DNA of 64,000 nucleotides from Parafrankia sp. EUN1f (GTDB taxonomy: Bacteria; Actinomycetota; Actinomycetes; Frankiales; Frankiaceae): positions 17,964-81,963 of the forward strand of contig NZ_ADGX01000021.1 of the NCBI RefSeq assembly GCF_000177675.1, given 5' to 3'. Below, piece by piece: positions 26,225-35,298 of the stretch. Numbering within the stretch: the stretch's first letter is position 1; each line of letters starts with the position of its first letter. Under the pieces are notes generated by a model. It worked only from the letters and a program-made list of their open reading frames with translations. It ran no database searches and was not told the origin of the DNA. The position numbers and the translations under genes are program-made.

Positions 26225-27933
26225 CCGACCACACCGGCAACACCGGTCCAGGCAACCCCGCCAGCCTGCGCGCACTGGTCCGCGCTCTGCTCCTCGACAC
26301 GCTCGACGCCTGTCAGGGATGCCCCGCCGAACCGGTGCTGCGCGAGGAGGTCGACCGCTTCGACGGACCGCTGCGGGTCGCGCTCGCCGGCCGGGTCAAG
26401 GCCGGCAAGTCCACGTTGCTCAACGCCCTCGCGGGCGAGCAGATCGCGGCGACCGACGCCACGGAGTGCACCCGGATCGTGACCTCCTACGCCGCCGGAA
26501 CGCGCGAGGCGGCCTGGGCCTACCTGCGGGACGGGTCGGTGGTCGAGGCCCGGCTGCGCCGCACGGCGGGCAGCGCACATGTCGATCTGGCGGGGCTGCC
26601 CGGGGCCGGTTCCACGGGCACGGGAGCCCCCGGAGCTGGTGCCCCTGGCCCTGGCCCTGGCGTGGAGGCTCTGCGGGTCGAGCTGCCGAGCCCGCGGCTG
26701 CACGGCCTCACCCTCATCGACACGCCGGGCATCGCCTCGTTGTCCGTGGAGCTCTCCCGCCGCACGGAGAGTTTCCTGACCAGGGGCGCCCGGCAGACAC
26801 CGACCCGCCGGCCCGGTGGCAGGTCTCCCGGCGACGTGCCGTCCGGTACAGGCACGTCGGGCCTCGGGCCGGCCGGCCCCGCGCTGGCCGGCGCGGACGC
26901 GATCATCTACCTGCTGCGTCACCTGCACGCGGCTGATGTCGACTTCCTGGCCTCGTTCCGGCGGACCGGGCTCGGCGAGGCCACCCCGGCGCATGCCATC
27001 GGGGTGCTCTCCCGGGCCGACGAGATCGCTCCCGGGCGCACCGAATCCGTGGACGTGGCACGCCGGGCCGCCGCCGCCATCGGCCGCGACGAACGGGTCC
27101 GAGCCCTTGTGCAGACCGTGGTGCCGGTCGCCGGCCTGCTCGCCCAGGCCGGCACCCGGCTGTCGGGCGACGAGCTCGGCCAGCTGCTGGCACTCGCCGC
27201 CGAACCCGCCGCGGACACCGACGACCTGCTGCTGTCCGTCGACCGGTTCGTCGCCCCGGCCGCGTCGACATCCGTCGCCGCGCCGTTGCGGACGCTGCTG
27301 GTCGACCGCCTCGGCCTCGCCGGCGTACGTCTCGCCGTGGCACTGGCCCGGCTCGGGTACGCCCGTGACCCGGCCGGGCTCGCGACCGAACTCACCGCCC
27401 GCAGCGGCCTGCCCGAACTGACCGCGCTGCTGCGCGGGCAGTTCACTGACCGCGCCGACGTCCTCAAAGCCCAGCATGCGCTGCGCGTCCTGGACGGAGT
27501 TCTCGGCGAAGGCGCCACGGGCGAGGCCACCGGCGCGGCCACCGGCGTGGACGGGCCGGTGGGCCCGCCGCCCCGCCTGCTGGCACTGTTGCGGGCCCGC
27601 CGCGAGCAGATCGAGGCCGGCGCGCACGAGCTCGCCGAGCTGCGCCTGATCGGCGAGCTGCGCACCGGCACGGCCGACCTGCGCGGCCTGGACGGTGAGC
27701 GGCGCGACGAGATGGAACGGTTGCTCGGCGCCGCCGGGGTGGACGTGCGAACCCGCCTGGGCCTGCCCGCCGACGCCGCCGCCGCCGAGATCCGGCCGGC
27801 GGTGCTGGCCGCCCTGCACCGCTACCGCCGGCTGGCGGAGAACCGCCTGCTCCCCCAGCCGACCCGCCGCGCCGCGACCGTCCTGCGCCGCACCTGCGAG
27901 GGCCTGCTGCACACCTCCGCCGCCGGGGGCTGA
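26221..27933 (+). CDS. Dynamin-like GTPase, partner of the upstream GTPase
   Basis: 570 residues from the GTG at 26221, which overlaps the previous stop (GTGA). Canonical G1 AGRVKAGKSTLLNALAGEQI, a G2-like TECTRIVTSYAAG, G3 LIDTPGIASLS and a G4-like region GVLSRADEIAPG. The C-terminal half is helical (LRTLLVDRLGLAGVRLAVAL; RARREQIEAGAHELAELR) without a clear membrane segment. It likely forms a complex with the upstream protein, with this subunit carrying the normal nucleotide site. The reading frame is open far upstream, but that part is antisense-like nonsense inside the first gene. Confidence 0.87.
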   Translation: MTDHTGNTGPGNPASLRALVRALLLDTLDACQGCPAEPVLREEVDRFDGPLRVALAGRVKAGKSTLLNALAGEQIAATDATECTRIVTSYAAGTREAAWAYLRDGSVVEARLRRTAGSAHVDLAGLPGAGSTGTGAPGAGAPGPGPGVEALRVELPSPRLHGLTLIDTPGIASLSVELSRRTESFLTRGARQTPTRRPGGRSPGDVPSGTGTSGLGPAGPALAGADAIIYLLRHLHAADVDFLASFRRTGLGEATPAHAIGVLSRADEIAPGRTESVDVARRAAAAIGRDERVRALVQTVVPVAGLLAQAGTRLSGDELGQLLALAAEPAADTDDLLLSVDRFVAPAASTSVAAPLRTLLVDRLGLAGVRLAVALARLGYARDPAGLATELTARSGLPELTALLRGQFTDRADVLKAQHALRVLDGVLGEGATGEATGAATGVDGPVGPPPRLLALLRARREQIEAGAHELAELRLIGELRTGTADLRGLDGERRDEMERLLGAAGVDVRTRLGLPADAAAAEIRPAVLAALHRYRRLAENRLLPQPTRRAATVLRRTCEGLLHTSAAGG

Positions 27934-28169
27934 TCGGCCGGGAACGGCGCCGACAATGCACACTAAATGTTAAAATGGGGCGCAAGTCACTTGACAAACC
28001 GCAAGAAGTGAGGATTTCGGTTGCCGCCGCAGCCAAAATCCTCACTTCTTCCCCGGAAGCAGCGACGGCAACGGAAGCCCGAGGCTCGGGATTCCGCGAC
28101 GGGCTCCAGAACGACGAACATCCCAGCTCTTCGGACTCGCCCCACCCGGGCTACCGGCCTGCCGGCCGG
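27934..28169. other. Convergent intergenic region holding stem-loop repeat copy 1
   Basis: 236 bases between the ends of the dynamin operon and the PKD gene. No gene is apparent. It contains one copy of a dispersed stem-loop element described separately. Confidence 0.6.
27983..28140. repeat. Dispersed stem-loop element, copy 1
   Basis: A 15-bp perfect outer stem (aagaagtgaggattt at 28003-28017, aaatcctcacttctt at 28036-28050) encloses an inner stem GGTTGC/GCAGCC. Flanking sequence (aagtcacttgacaaaccgc upstream; gcagcgacggcaacgg and tcgggattcc downstream) recurs at 50.7 kb. There is no U-run, so it is not a classic intrinsic terminator. It lies between convergent genes, as does the second copy. 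Confidence 0.8.
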
Positions 28170-29186
28170 CTATTCGACCCGGGGGTTCACCCACGCAGCC
28201 CAGTCCTGTGCGGCGTCGCCGAGCGCATCCACCCGGATAACAATTGCGGTGGCGCCGCTGACACCGGACAGATCGACGTCGACAGTCGGCATGTAGCCGT
28301 CGGACTGGATGTCTTCCCGACTTACCAGCGAAGCCGACACCCGACCGTCCGGGTAAACGGCCTTGACGCTGAACAGGACCCGACCGACATTACCTTGCTG
28401 AGCCTTGACGAATCCAATCTGGGCACGGAATCTCTGGCCGTCGACAATGGCCTGCGGAAGGTCGAACTGGCCGGTTATCCAGCCGTCCGAAGCCCAGTTC
28501 GGATGCGTTGCCATGTAGGTCGGAGCAGTGTTGTTTTCCAACAGGTACCCGCCGTTGCTCACGTTGACATCACCCTGGGTCTGGCCCTCCTGCCCGAACG
28601 CCGGCGTGCCCGCACCACTACGCCAGAGTGCGCTGCTCGCGTGTGGGATCAGCTCGAAGGGCTCCGGGCGTGCGACCGTGACCACGACGTCCTGCGAGGT
28701 GTCCGTTGCTGTCAGCCCAGCCGTGTCGGTGACCGTGACCTTGACCCGGTAGGTGCCGGCGGCGGGGACCGTGAACCGCGCGGTGTTCTCCGCCTGCGGC
28801 TGCGTGTGCTCGGGGGATCCCGCGGGGTCGATGCTGAACTCGTAGTCGCGCAGCGCCGCGGTGCCCGGGGTCGCGGCGGCGGTCGCGTTCACCACCAGCT
28901 CCCCTGGCACCGTCGAGGCTGTCACCTGCACTGTCGGCGCCACCGACGCCGCGGTGACCGTCACCGGCCGCGTCATCGAATCACTCCGGCCCGCCTGGTC
29001 CGTCACGGTGAGCCGGACGGTGTAGGTTCCCGCCGCGGCGTAGGTGTGGGTACCGGTCCGCGAGGTCGCGACCGCGCCGTTGTCGTCGAAGTCGATCCGG
29101 TAGTCGCTGATCGGATCCGAGCCGGCTGTCGACCCGGAGGCGTCGGCGTTGACGACCAGCGGCGCACCGCCCGAGGCCGGTGTCAC
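28170..29186 (-). CDS. PKD-repeat protein, probable 3' part of a broken surface-protein gene
   Basis: 338 residues from a GTG that overlaps the preceding stop (GTGA). Two PKD domains occupy residues 1-170 (TPASGGAPLVVNADASGS, HTYAAAGTYTVRLTVTD; FTVPAAGTYRVKVTVTDTAG). A C-terminal beta-sandwich domain follows (GDVNVSNGGYLLENNTAP to AAQDWAAWVN), perhaps ligand-binding. There is no signal peptide in this frame. The PKD domain begins upstream of the GTG in the same frame (PTAALAV), within the end of the preceding gene, so the two frames look like one gene broken by a deletion or frameshift. Confidence 0.65.
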   Translation of the reverse strand: MTPASGGAPLVVNADASGSTAGSDPISDYRIDFDDNGAVATSRTGTHTYAAAGTYTVRLTVTDQAGRSDSMTRPVTVTAASVAPTVQVTASTVPGELVVNATAAATPGTAALRDYEFSIDPAGSPEHTQPQAENTARFTVPAAGTYRVKVTVTDTAGLTATDTSQDVVVTVARPEPFELIPHASSALWRSGAGTPAFGQEGQTQGDVNVSNGGYLLENNTAPTYMATHPNWASDGWITGQFDLPQAIVDGQRFRAQIGFVKAQQGNVGRVLFSVKAVYPDGRVSASLVSREDIQSDGYMPTVDVDLSGVSGATAIVIRVDALGDAAQDWAAWVNPRVE

Positions 29187-29524
29187 GGCCAGCGCCGCCG
29201 TCGGGCCTCGTTCAGATCCGCGCTGGCCCCGGCGACCGGCACCTGTGTCACCACCTGCGCGGACGCCCCGTCGATCAACGCGGCCTGGCCGACCTTCGAC
29301 GACACGAGCCAGGCCGCGCCGTCCTGCAGCGACACCTTCACCGTGCGATCACCGCGCCCCGACAGGACGACAGCGACCGCGCCGAGAACGACCACGAGCG
29401 CGAGGAACATCGATCCCAGCCGCGCCGAGATGACCCGCGCCGGCACCAGCCGAGCCGTCCCTGGGCCGCCGAAGGATCGCCGCCGCGTTGTCATTCTCGG
29501 CATCCCCCCGAGCGTCAGCAGCAT
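29183..29524 (-). pseudogene. Truncated paralogue of the propeller/PKD membrane protein (N-terminal fragment)
   Basis: 113 residues: basic N-terminus, one membrane segment (MFLALVVVLGAVAVVLSG), then VKVSLQDGAAWLVSSKVGQA, ALIDGASAQVVTQVPVA. This closely parallels the start of the neighbouring 909-residue protein (VALDDGTTWLVSSAVGQAAL...ASAQVVTQIAV). Similarity ends at ADLNEAR, where the paralogue goes on into a beta-propeller; here the frame stops and PKD coding resumes in the next frame. It is best read as a duplicate that lost its propeller and its frame. Starts at 29503 or 29494 are alternatives, as 29524 lacks a ribosome site. Confidence 0.6.
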
Positions 29525-32244
29525 TTGACGTAGATCGACGTCGTCGCGGACTTCTCCCGACCTGAGGCATCACGTATGGTCACTGTCGCCGTCCAGCTGG
29601 TGCCCGGCGGGCCCTCCGTGTTGTAGGCGTGCCGCGGGGCCCGAGAGCTCGTGATCCATCCGGTGGAGCCGGTGCCGTCGCCGTAGTCGAAGTTGTATGC
29701 GACGGCGCCACTCGACGCCGACGCGTCGAGGACCGCGTAGATCGGGCCGTAGGGTGGCAGCGGCGAGCCGTCGTCCACCCAGCGCAAGGACGCCACCAGC
29801 GAGTCCACGAACGTCGCCGTCACGGAACGGTCGCCGCCGGACAGGGTGACGGTGCAGGGCTGCGTGCCGGAGCAGTCGCCGGACCAGCCGGTGAAGTCGC
29901 CGCCGTCACCGGCCGCTGTCAGGGTGACCGACGTACCGTCCGCGACAGGCACCGAGCAGGTGCCCGGGCAGGAGATGCCACCGCCGGTCACCCGGCCCGG
30001 CCCGTTGGCCGTCACCGACAACGTCCGGTTCGGCGTCGGCTCGGCGAAGGTGGCGGTCACACCCAGGTCACTGCGTGTAGCGGTGACCGTGCAGGTGAGG
30101 CCCTGGGGGGTGCAGTCACCGGACCAGCCGACGAACGTCGCTCCGGAGTTGGGAACCGCGGTCAGTGTGACCGTGTCGTTCAGGTCCCAGATTCCCGTGC
30201 ACTCCCGTGCCCCCGCCACGAGGCACATCTGGCCTCGCGAATCCCTGACCCCGCCGGGCCCTTCGGGGGTGATGATCAGGGTGAAGGACGAATCCCGGAC
30301 GAGGATGGTACGGGTGGTCTCGGCCGTACGCCCGGCGGTGTCGGTCACCCGAACGCTGATCTGATAAGTCCCGTAGCTGAAGTACCTGCTGGCTTGCGGG
30401 GCCGACTGAGGTGCCCCGAAAGTCCCGGTGAAATTGAAGGCATAGCTGGCGATCTGCTCGCCGGATACGTTCGCTTTTGAAGCACTCGCATCGGCGGTGA
30501 CGGTGCCGGCGTACTCGGTCAGGGAGAGTTCGGCGGTAGGCGGTTCCGACCCCTGAGTCGTCTGGGTTGGGGTCGGCCCGGTTGATGTGGTGGTCGGGTG
30601 GTCGGGTTGGCCTGACTGGCTCGATGTCGGGTCCGGCCCTGGCGTCGGTGTCGGGTCCGGCCGCGGGATGCCGGCGACGATGGTGATCCGGGCGGTGGGG
30701 GCGGCCTGGCGGCCGTCGGCGAGGGTGACCCGGGCCGTGATGGTGAACTGCCCCGCCTTCGACCAGCTGTGCGAGACCTGGACGCCGCCGTCGGCGGAAC
30801 CGTCGTCGAACCCCCAACGCACAGTCCCTATCCGGGTGCCGTTGGTCGCCACAGCACGCATCGTCACCTGCTCGCCGATGGCAGCCCGATCCGCCGACAG
30901 CTCGATCGCGACCGTCCCGGTGGTGCCGGGGGTCGAGGGGCTCGGAGTCGGCGGGCTCGGAGTCGGCGCAGTGGCGGGAGTGGTGGGCGGAGTGGTCGGC
31001 GGTGCGGACGACGGCCCGGATCCACCCGACCCCGATCCGCCCGGCCCGGAGGATGGGCCCGATGGTCCGCCGCCGGGGACGAGCCCGGCGTCGGGCCGCT
31101 CCGGGTCGTACTTCTGGATCTCCACCGTGGTCCCGTCGAGGCGGATCACCCCGGCCCGCTCACTGGCGGGGTCGTTGTAGAACACGAACGACGAGCTCGG
31201 GACGAGCTCGAAAACCGTCTCGCCCCCGCCTGCCAGCACCTTCGGGCGTGCCACCACCCGGCCGCTGGCCAGGTCGACCACCGCGACCTCGCCGGTCGTG
31301 TAGTCGGGGACGAACACCCGGCCGGCCGCCTCCTGTGCCGGGCCCAGACGATGGCGGGCCGCCCCGAGATCCACCGCCCGGTTACAGGACCTCCGGTCCA
31401 GGTCGCTCACCAGCAGCACACCGCGATCATCGGACACGGCGTACACCCGGTCCTGTGTCGGCGAGCCGGTCACCGCCACCTCGTCGCCACGGCGGATGTC
31501 CAGGCAGGTCGCAGGCCCGGGCGCCCCGTCGGCACCCACCGGACGGACGGTTCGCGCCGCGGCGTCCACCACCGCGACCCGTCCGCCGGCCAGCACGAGG
31601 GTGGCGGCGGCGGGGTCGGCACCGGACGGCTTCGGGTGCTTGCCGGAGTCATCGACACGGATCAGGTCACCGGAGTCACTGTCGATGAGCCACAGCAGCC
31701 CGGCACCGTCGACCAGCGCGGCACCCTCGCGGACCCGGGCGCCGAGTGACTGCTCGGGTCCGCGGACCCGCAGTGTCGCCGGGTCCGCGATCGTCACCAG
31801 CCCAGCGGTCGCGCTGACGGCGTAGAGGGCGGACCTGCCGGGGAACAGGGCGAGCGGCTCGCCAGCCCGCCCGAGCGGCGCGGGTGCCGTGGTCTTGCGG
31901 TACGTCGCGCCGTCGATGCGGGTCACGCTGTTCGCGGTGGCGTTGGCGACGAACGCGTCCGCGCCGGAGCGGGCCGCGGTCAGGTCACCGCGCCCCACCG
32001 CGATCTGCGTCACCACCTGGGCGGACGCCCCGTCGGTCAGGGCGGAGGCGCCGTCGAGCAGGGCCGCCTGGCCGACCGCCGAGGACACCAGCCAGGTGGT
32101 GCCGTCATCGAGGGCCACCGTGCGGGCCTTCGGTCCGTCGGCGGCCGTGACGATCACCGCGGCGGTGCCGAGCAGGACGGCGCACAGCGCCCACCAGACG
32201 GCGGGTACGCGGACCGCCGGCGGCCAGCCGCCCGTGCTGCTCAT
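29515..32244 (-). CDS. Membrane-anchored beta-propeller/PKD surface protein
   Basis: 909 residues. One N-terminal membrane segment (about 15-35, VWWALCAVLLGTAAVIVTAA) is followed by a beta-propeller of about 350 residues. A Pro/Ser/Thr linker leads to PKD-like domains (VSHSWSKAGQFTITARVTLA; ASYAFNFTG), bacterial repeat domains with the VGWSGDC and FTGWSGDC motifs, and a last PKD-like domain ending in two Cys (YVKCC). The outer part should lie outside the membrane. The ATG shares a base with the stop of the transglutaminase-like gene (TGATG), placing it in the MoxR-DUF58 operon, so it may be a client or partner of that system. Confidence 0.85.
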   Translation of the reverse strand: MSSTGGWPPAVRVPAVWWALCAVLLGTAAVIVTAADGPKARTVALDDGTTWLVSSAVGQAALLDGASALTDGASAQVVTQIAVGRGDLTAARSGADAFVANATANSVTRIDGATYRKTTAPAPLGRAGEPLALFPGRSALYAVSATAGLVTIADPATLRVRGPEQSLGARVREGAALVDGAGLLWLIDSDSGDLIRVDDSGKHPKPSGADPAAATLVLAGGRVAVVDAAARTVRPVGADGAPGPATCLDIRRGDEVAVTGSPTQDRVYAVSDDRGVLLVSDLDRRSCNRAVDLGAARHRLGPAQEAAGRVFVPDYTTGEVAVVDLASGRVVARPKVLAGGGETVFELVPSSSFVFYNDPASERAGVIRLDGTTVEIQKYDPERPDAGLVPGGGPSGPSSGPGGSGSGGSGPSSAPPTTPPTTPATAPTPSPPTPSPSTPGTTGTVAIELSADRAAIGEQVTMRAVATNGTRIGTVRWGFDDGSADGGVQVSHSWSKAGQFTITARVTLADGRQAAPTARITIVAGIPRPDPTPTPGPDPTSSQSGQPDHPTTTSTGPTPTQTTQGSEPPTAELSLTEYAGTVTADASASKANVSGEQIASYAFNFTGTFGAPQSAPQASRYFSYGTYQISVRVTDTAGRTAETTRTILVRDSSFTLIITPEGPGGVRDSRGQMCLVAGARECTGIWDLNDTVTLTAVPNSGATFVGWSGDCTPQGLTCTVTATRSDLGVTATFAEPTPNRTLSVTANGPGRVTGGGISCPGTCSVPVADGTSVTLTAAGDGGDFTGWSGDCSGTQPCTVTLSGGDRSVTATFVDSLVASLRWVDDGSPLPPYGPIYAVLDASASSGAVAYNFDYGDGTGSTGWITSSRAPRHAYNTEGPPGTSWTATVTIRDASGREKSATTSIYVKCC

Positions 32245-35200
32245 CAGCGGCGTCGCCGTGGCAGCAGCGGCACCGGGCTGAGCGTCGCGGTGACCCGGCG
32301 CCGGACGCCGTCACTGCGGCGCAGCTCGCGACTCGCCGCCGCGGTGAGCTCCCAGGCCCGGCGCGCAGCGGTGTCGTCCGGCTCGGTCGCGCCGAACAGG
32401 GCGGTGCCGACCAGCGGGGCCAGCAGCGCGAGCTGCTCACCGACCAGCGGACCGCGCCGCGCGGCGGCCAGGTCGGCGACCTGGTCCGCGGACAGTGACA
32501 CGGAGCGGGCCAGCCCGCGTTCGGCGAGGCGGTCACGGATCTCCCGCCAGGCACCGGCCACCCGTGCCGCGGGTGGCCCGGCCCGCGCCCGACGGCGGCG
32601 GCGCCGGGCCTTCTCCCCCACGATCCCGGCCGGGACGGTGACGGCCACCGCGAGCAGCACCAGCAACAGCACCCACCACAGGCTGCTGGCGCCTGATCCA
32701 CCGCCGGTGGCGCCGAGGTCCGCGGACCGGTCGAGCTCCGGGCGGACGACGGCGTCCGCCGCCTGGGCCTCGGGGGCCTGCGCCGCGCCGTCGCCGCCGG
32801 TCGGGTCGTCGGGGTCGGGCGGGGGAAGCCGATCCTTGAGTTTGGAGATGTCGGTGGGGTCGAAGGCAACCCAGCCGATTCCCTCGAGGGCGACTTCCGG
32901 CCAGGCGAACGCCTGACGGGAGGTCACGGTGAACTCTCCCGCCTTTGACGAGGCGCGCCCATCGAGCAGATACCCGACGGCGATCCGGCTCGGCAGGCTC
33001 TCGATCCTGGCCAGCAGCACGAACGCGGTCACGAACTGCTCGACGTAGCCGTGGTGGTCGGCCTTCACGCCACCCGGATCAAGGAACCTCTTCAGCGCAC
33101 CGAGGGAGTGGCCGGGGCGGGCGTCGAGGTCGACCGGGAACATCGTGGAGTTGTTCAGGTAGGCGGTGAGCGAGGTGAGCTTGCCGAACGGGGTGGTCTC
33201 GGTGCCCACGGCGTCCGCGGCGGCGTAGGTGATCTCCTGCGGGATGTGGGCCGGCAGCGCCAGGTAGGGGGCCATCTCCGTGCCGCGGGCGACGTGGGCG
33301 TCCGGGAGCCTGGGGTCGTCCGCGACAGGTACCTGGGCGGTGAGCACATACCGGTCGCCGGCCCGCAGCGGGTTCGTCGCGGCGAGCGACCCGGAGCTGG
33401 GCTGGTACGCGTAACTGACGGTGGCGTCACGGATGCCGGTCGGCTGGCCGAGCGTGGGCAGGAACGGGCCGCCCGGGGCCTCGACGGTGACGTCCATCTG
33501 GATCTCGCGGCCGGTCGTGGTCACCGGGACGTCGTCCGTACCGAGAACGCTGCCGGTACGGACGAAGACGCTGTCGTCCCGCCAGGTCGCACCGTCGAAG
33601 TCCGTGAGCACCGCGCTGCGGATCCGGTCGGTGACGACCTTCCCGTCGTTGCTCGGCAGCCGCACCGTGAACAGCTTCCGCTCGGCGCCGCCGCGTGCGG
33701 ACTTGACCTGGACGAGCGGGTTGAGCGTCGAGGTGATGTCGACGGGCGGATGCCGATGGTCGCGCGGGTCGAACCTGTCGTTCCCCTCGGCGATCGGTGA
33801 CAGGACGGCGAGGCCGGTGCCGAGCGCCGCCATGAGCGCCACCGCCGGGATCCCGACGGCCAGCTGGCCGGCTCGCGGCCGGCGCCAGGACGGAGCCCCG
33901 GCCAGCGACCGGGACAGCAGTCCGAACGGCGACCGTCCACGGCCTGCCCGGCCGGGCGGAGCACTCCCGTCACTGCCCGCCTGGTCCGCCTCGCCCGAGG
34001 CCCCGGCGCCCCCCGGAGCGCCCGGGCCTCCCGTCCCGTCCTCGGTCAGGCCCACCGCGACCGCGGCGATCCGGCCCCGTCCGGGCAGCTGGGCCGCGCG
34101 CACCACGGCGAGCGCCAGCCCGACGACGGCGATCAGCCCGGTGAGCACGAACAACGAGCGGCCCCGGCTCGCGACCAGCAGCAACGCGACGACATAGCCG
34201 AGCAGCGGGGGAAGGAGCGGGGCGAGAACGGCCTCGGCGCGCACGACCAGCACCGCCGCGCTGAACGCCGCCAGCCACACCAGGAGTACGGGCAGCAACA
34301 GCAGATCGCCGTCGGGGGCGGCCGGCAGGCCGACGGTGAGCAGCCGCGCCCAGCCGTCCCGGGCCGCGGCACCGAAGTCGGTGACGACCGACGCGCCGTC
34401 CGTGAGCCTGCCCGCGAACAGTACGAGGACGCTGAAGACGAGCGCTCCGGACACTCCGGCGAGAACGACCAGCGGCGCCGGCCGCAGGCGCGCGCCGGCC
34501 AGACAGCCCAGTGCCGCGGCGCAGGCCGCCGCCGCCACCAGTGCGAGGGTGGCGCGCCCGGCCGGGCCGCCGGCGAAAAGCCCGCCGAACGCGAGCCCGA
34601 CCAGGGCGGTGAGGACCCCGGCGAGGACGACCTGGGCCGGCCGGAAGGACCTGACCGCCGGCGGCGGTGGGCGGAAGGTGGTCCGCCGGGAGGATCGCGG
34701 GCGACGCAGGCGCAGCCGTCGCCGCGCCGGGCCGCCCGATCCGGCTTCCTCCGACGCGCCCTGCTCCGGCGGGACCGGCGGGACCGGCTGATCGCCCGGC
34801 AGGCCGGGGCGGGCAGGCCGCACGGCCGGAACCGGAGGCGCAGACCCGGCCGGCGACCCGTAGGGAGCCGGAGGGGCGTAGGGAGCCGGTGCGGCCGGTG
34901 GCTCCGGTGCGGCCAACGAGGCCGGTGGGGCCGAACGAGGCCGGTGGGGCCAACGGGGCCGGTGCGAACGCCGGCGGCGGGGCCGATGGCGCGGACCCGG
35001 CGGCCGGCCGGGTGGGCGGCGGAGCAGCCGGCCGCGGGCGCTGAGGCTGCCCCTGGCTGTGCGGCTGCCCCTGGCTGTGCGGCTGCCGCGGGCTCTGCGC
35101 CGGCAGGGGGTTCTGCGCCGGCCGCGGGCTTCGCGGGGGCGGGGGGGTCTGCGGCGGGCGGGGCAGTGGCCGGGGTGCGCGGGCCGGCTGTGGCGGTGGC

Positions 35201-35298
35201 GCGGGGGGCAGGTTGAGCACCGGGAGCGGCTGGGTCGTCTCGGCCGGTGAGGGCTCGTCCCGCCGCCGGCCCGGCGGCGGCGCCTCCTGGCCGCTCAC
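32244..35298 (-). CDS. TgpA-like transglutaminase-fold membrane protein, catalytic residues lost, frameshifted near its N-terminus
   Basis: About 1,017 residues if one base is removed near 34933. A GTG at 35298 overlapping the DUF58 stop (GTGA) begins a long Pro-rich cytosolic tail. Eight or so membrane segments follow, then an extracellular DUF3488/transglutaminase region, a last membrane segment (SSLWWVLLLVLLAVAVTVPA) and a DUF4129-like tail. The transglutaminase core reads GYVEQFVTAFVLLAR, where active members have Cys, and TSRQAFAWPEV, where His is expected, so the Cys-His pair is missing. The frame from 34916 alone is open (890 residues). An 18-bp repeat at 34902-34956 has a copy with one extra base, which explains the frame change. 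Confidence 0.8.

Noticed and set aside
25111..27963. Very long minus-strand frame (about 950 codons) across the dynamin genes
   Set aside because: High GC leaves antisense frames open; the plus strand carries clear GTPase motifs.
27983..28140. Short peptides reading AAKILTS in both stem-loop copies as a small gene
   Set aside because: The shared residues are explained by the conserved DNA element; the frames diverge right after it.
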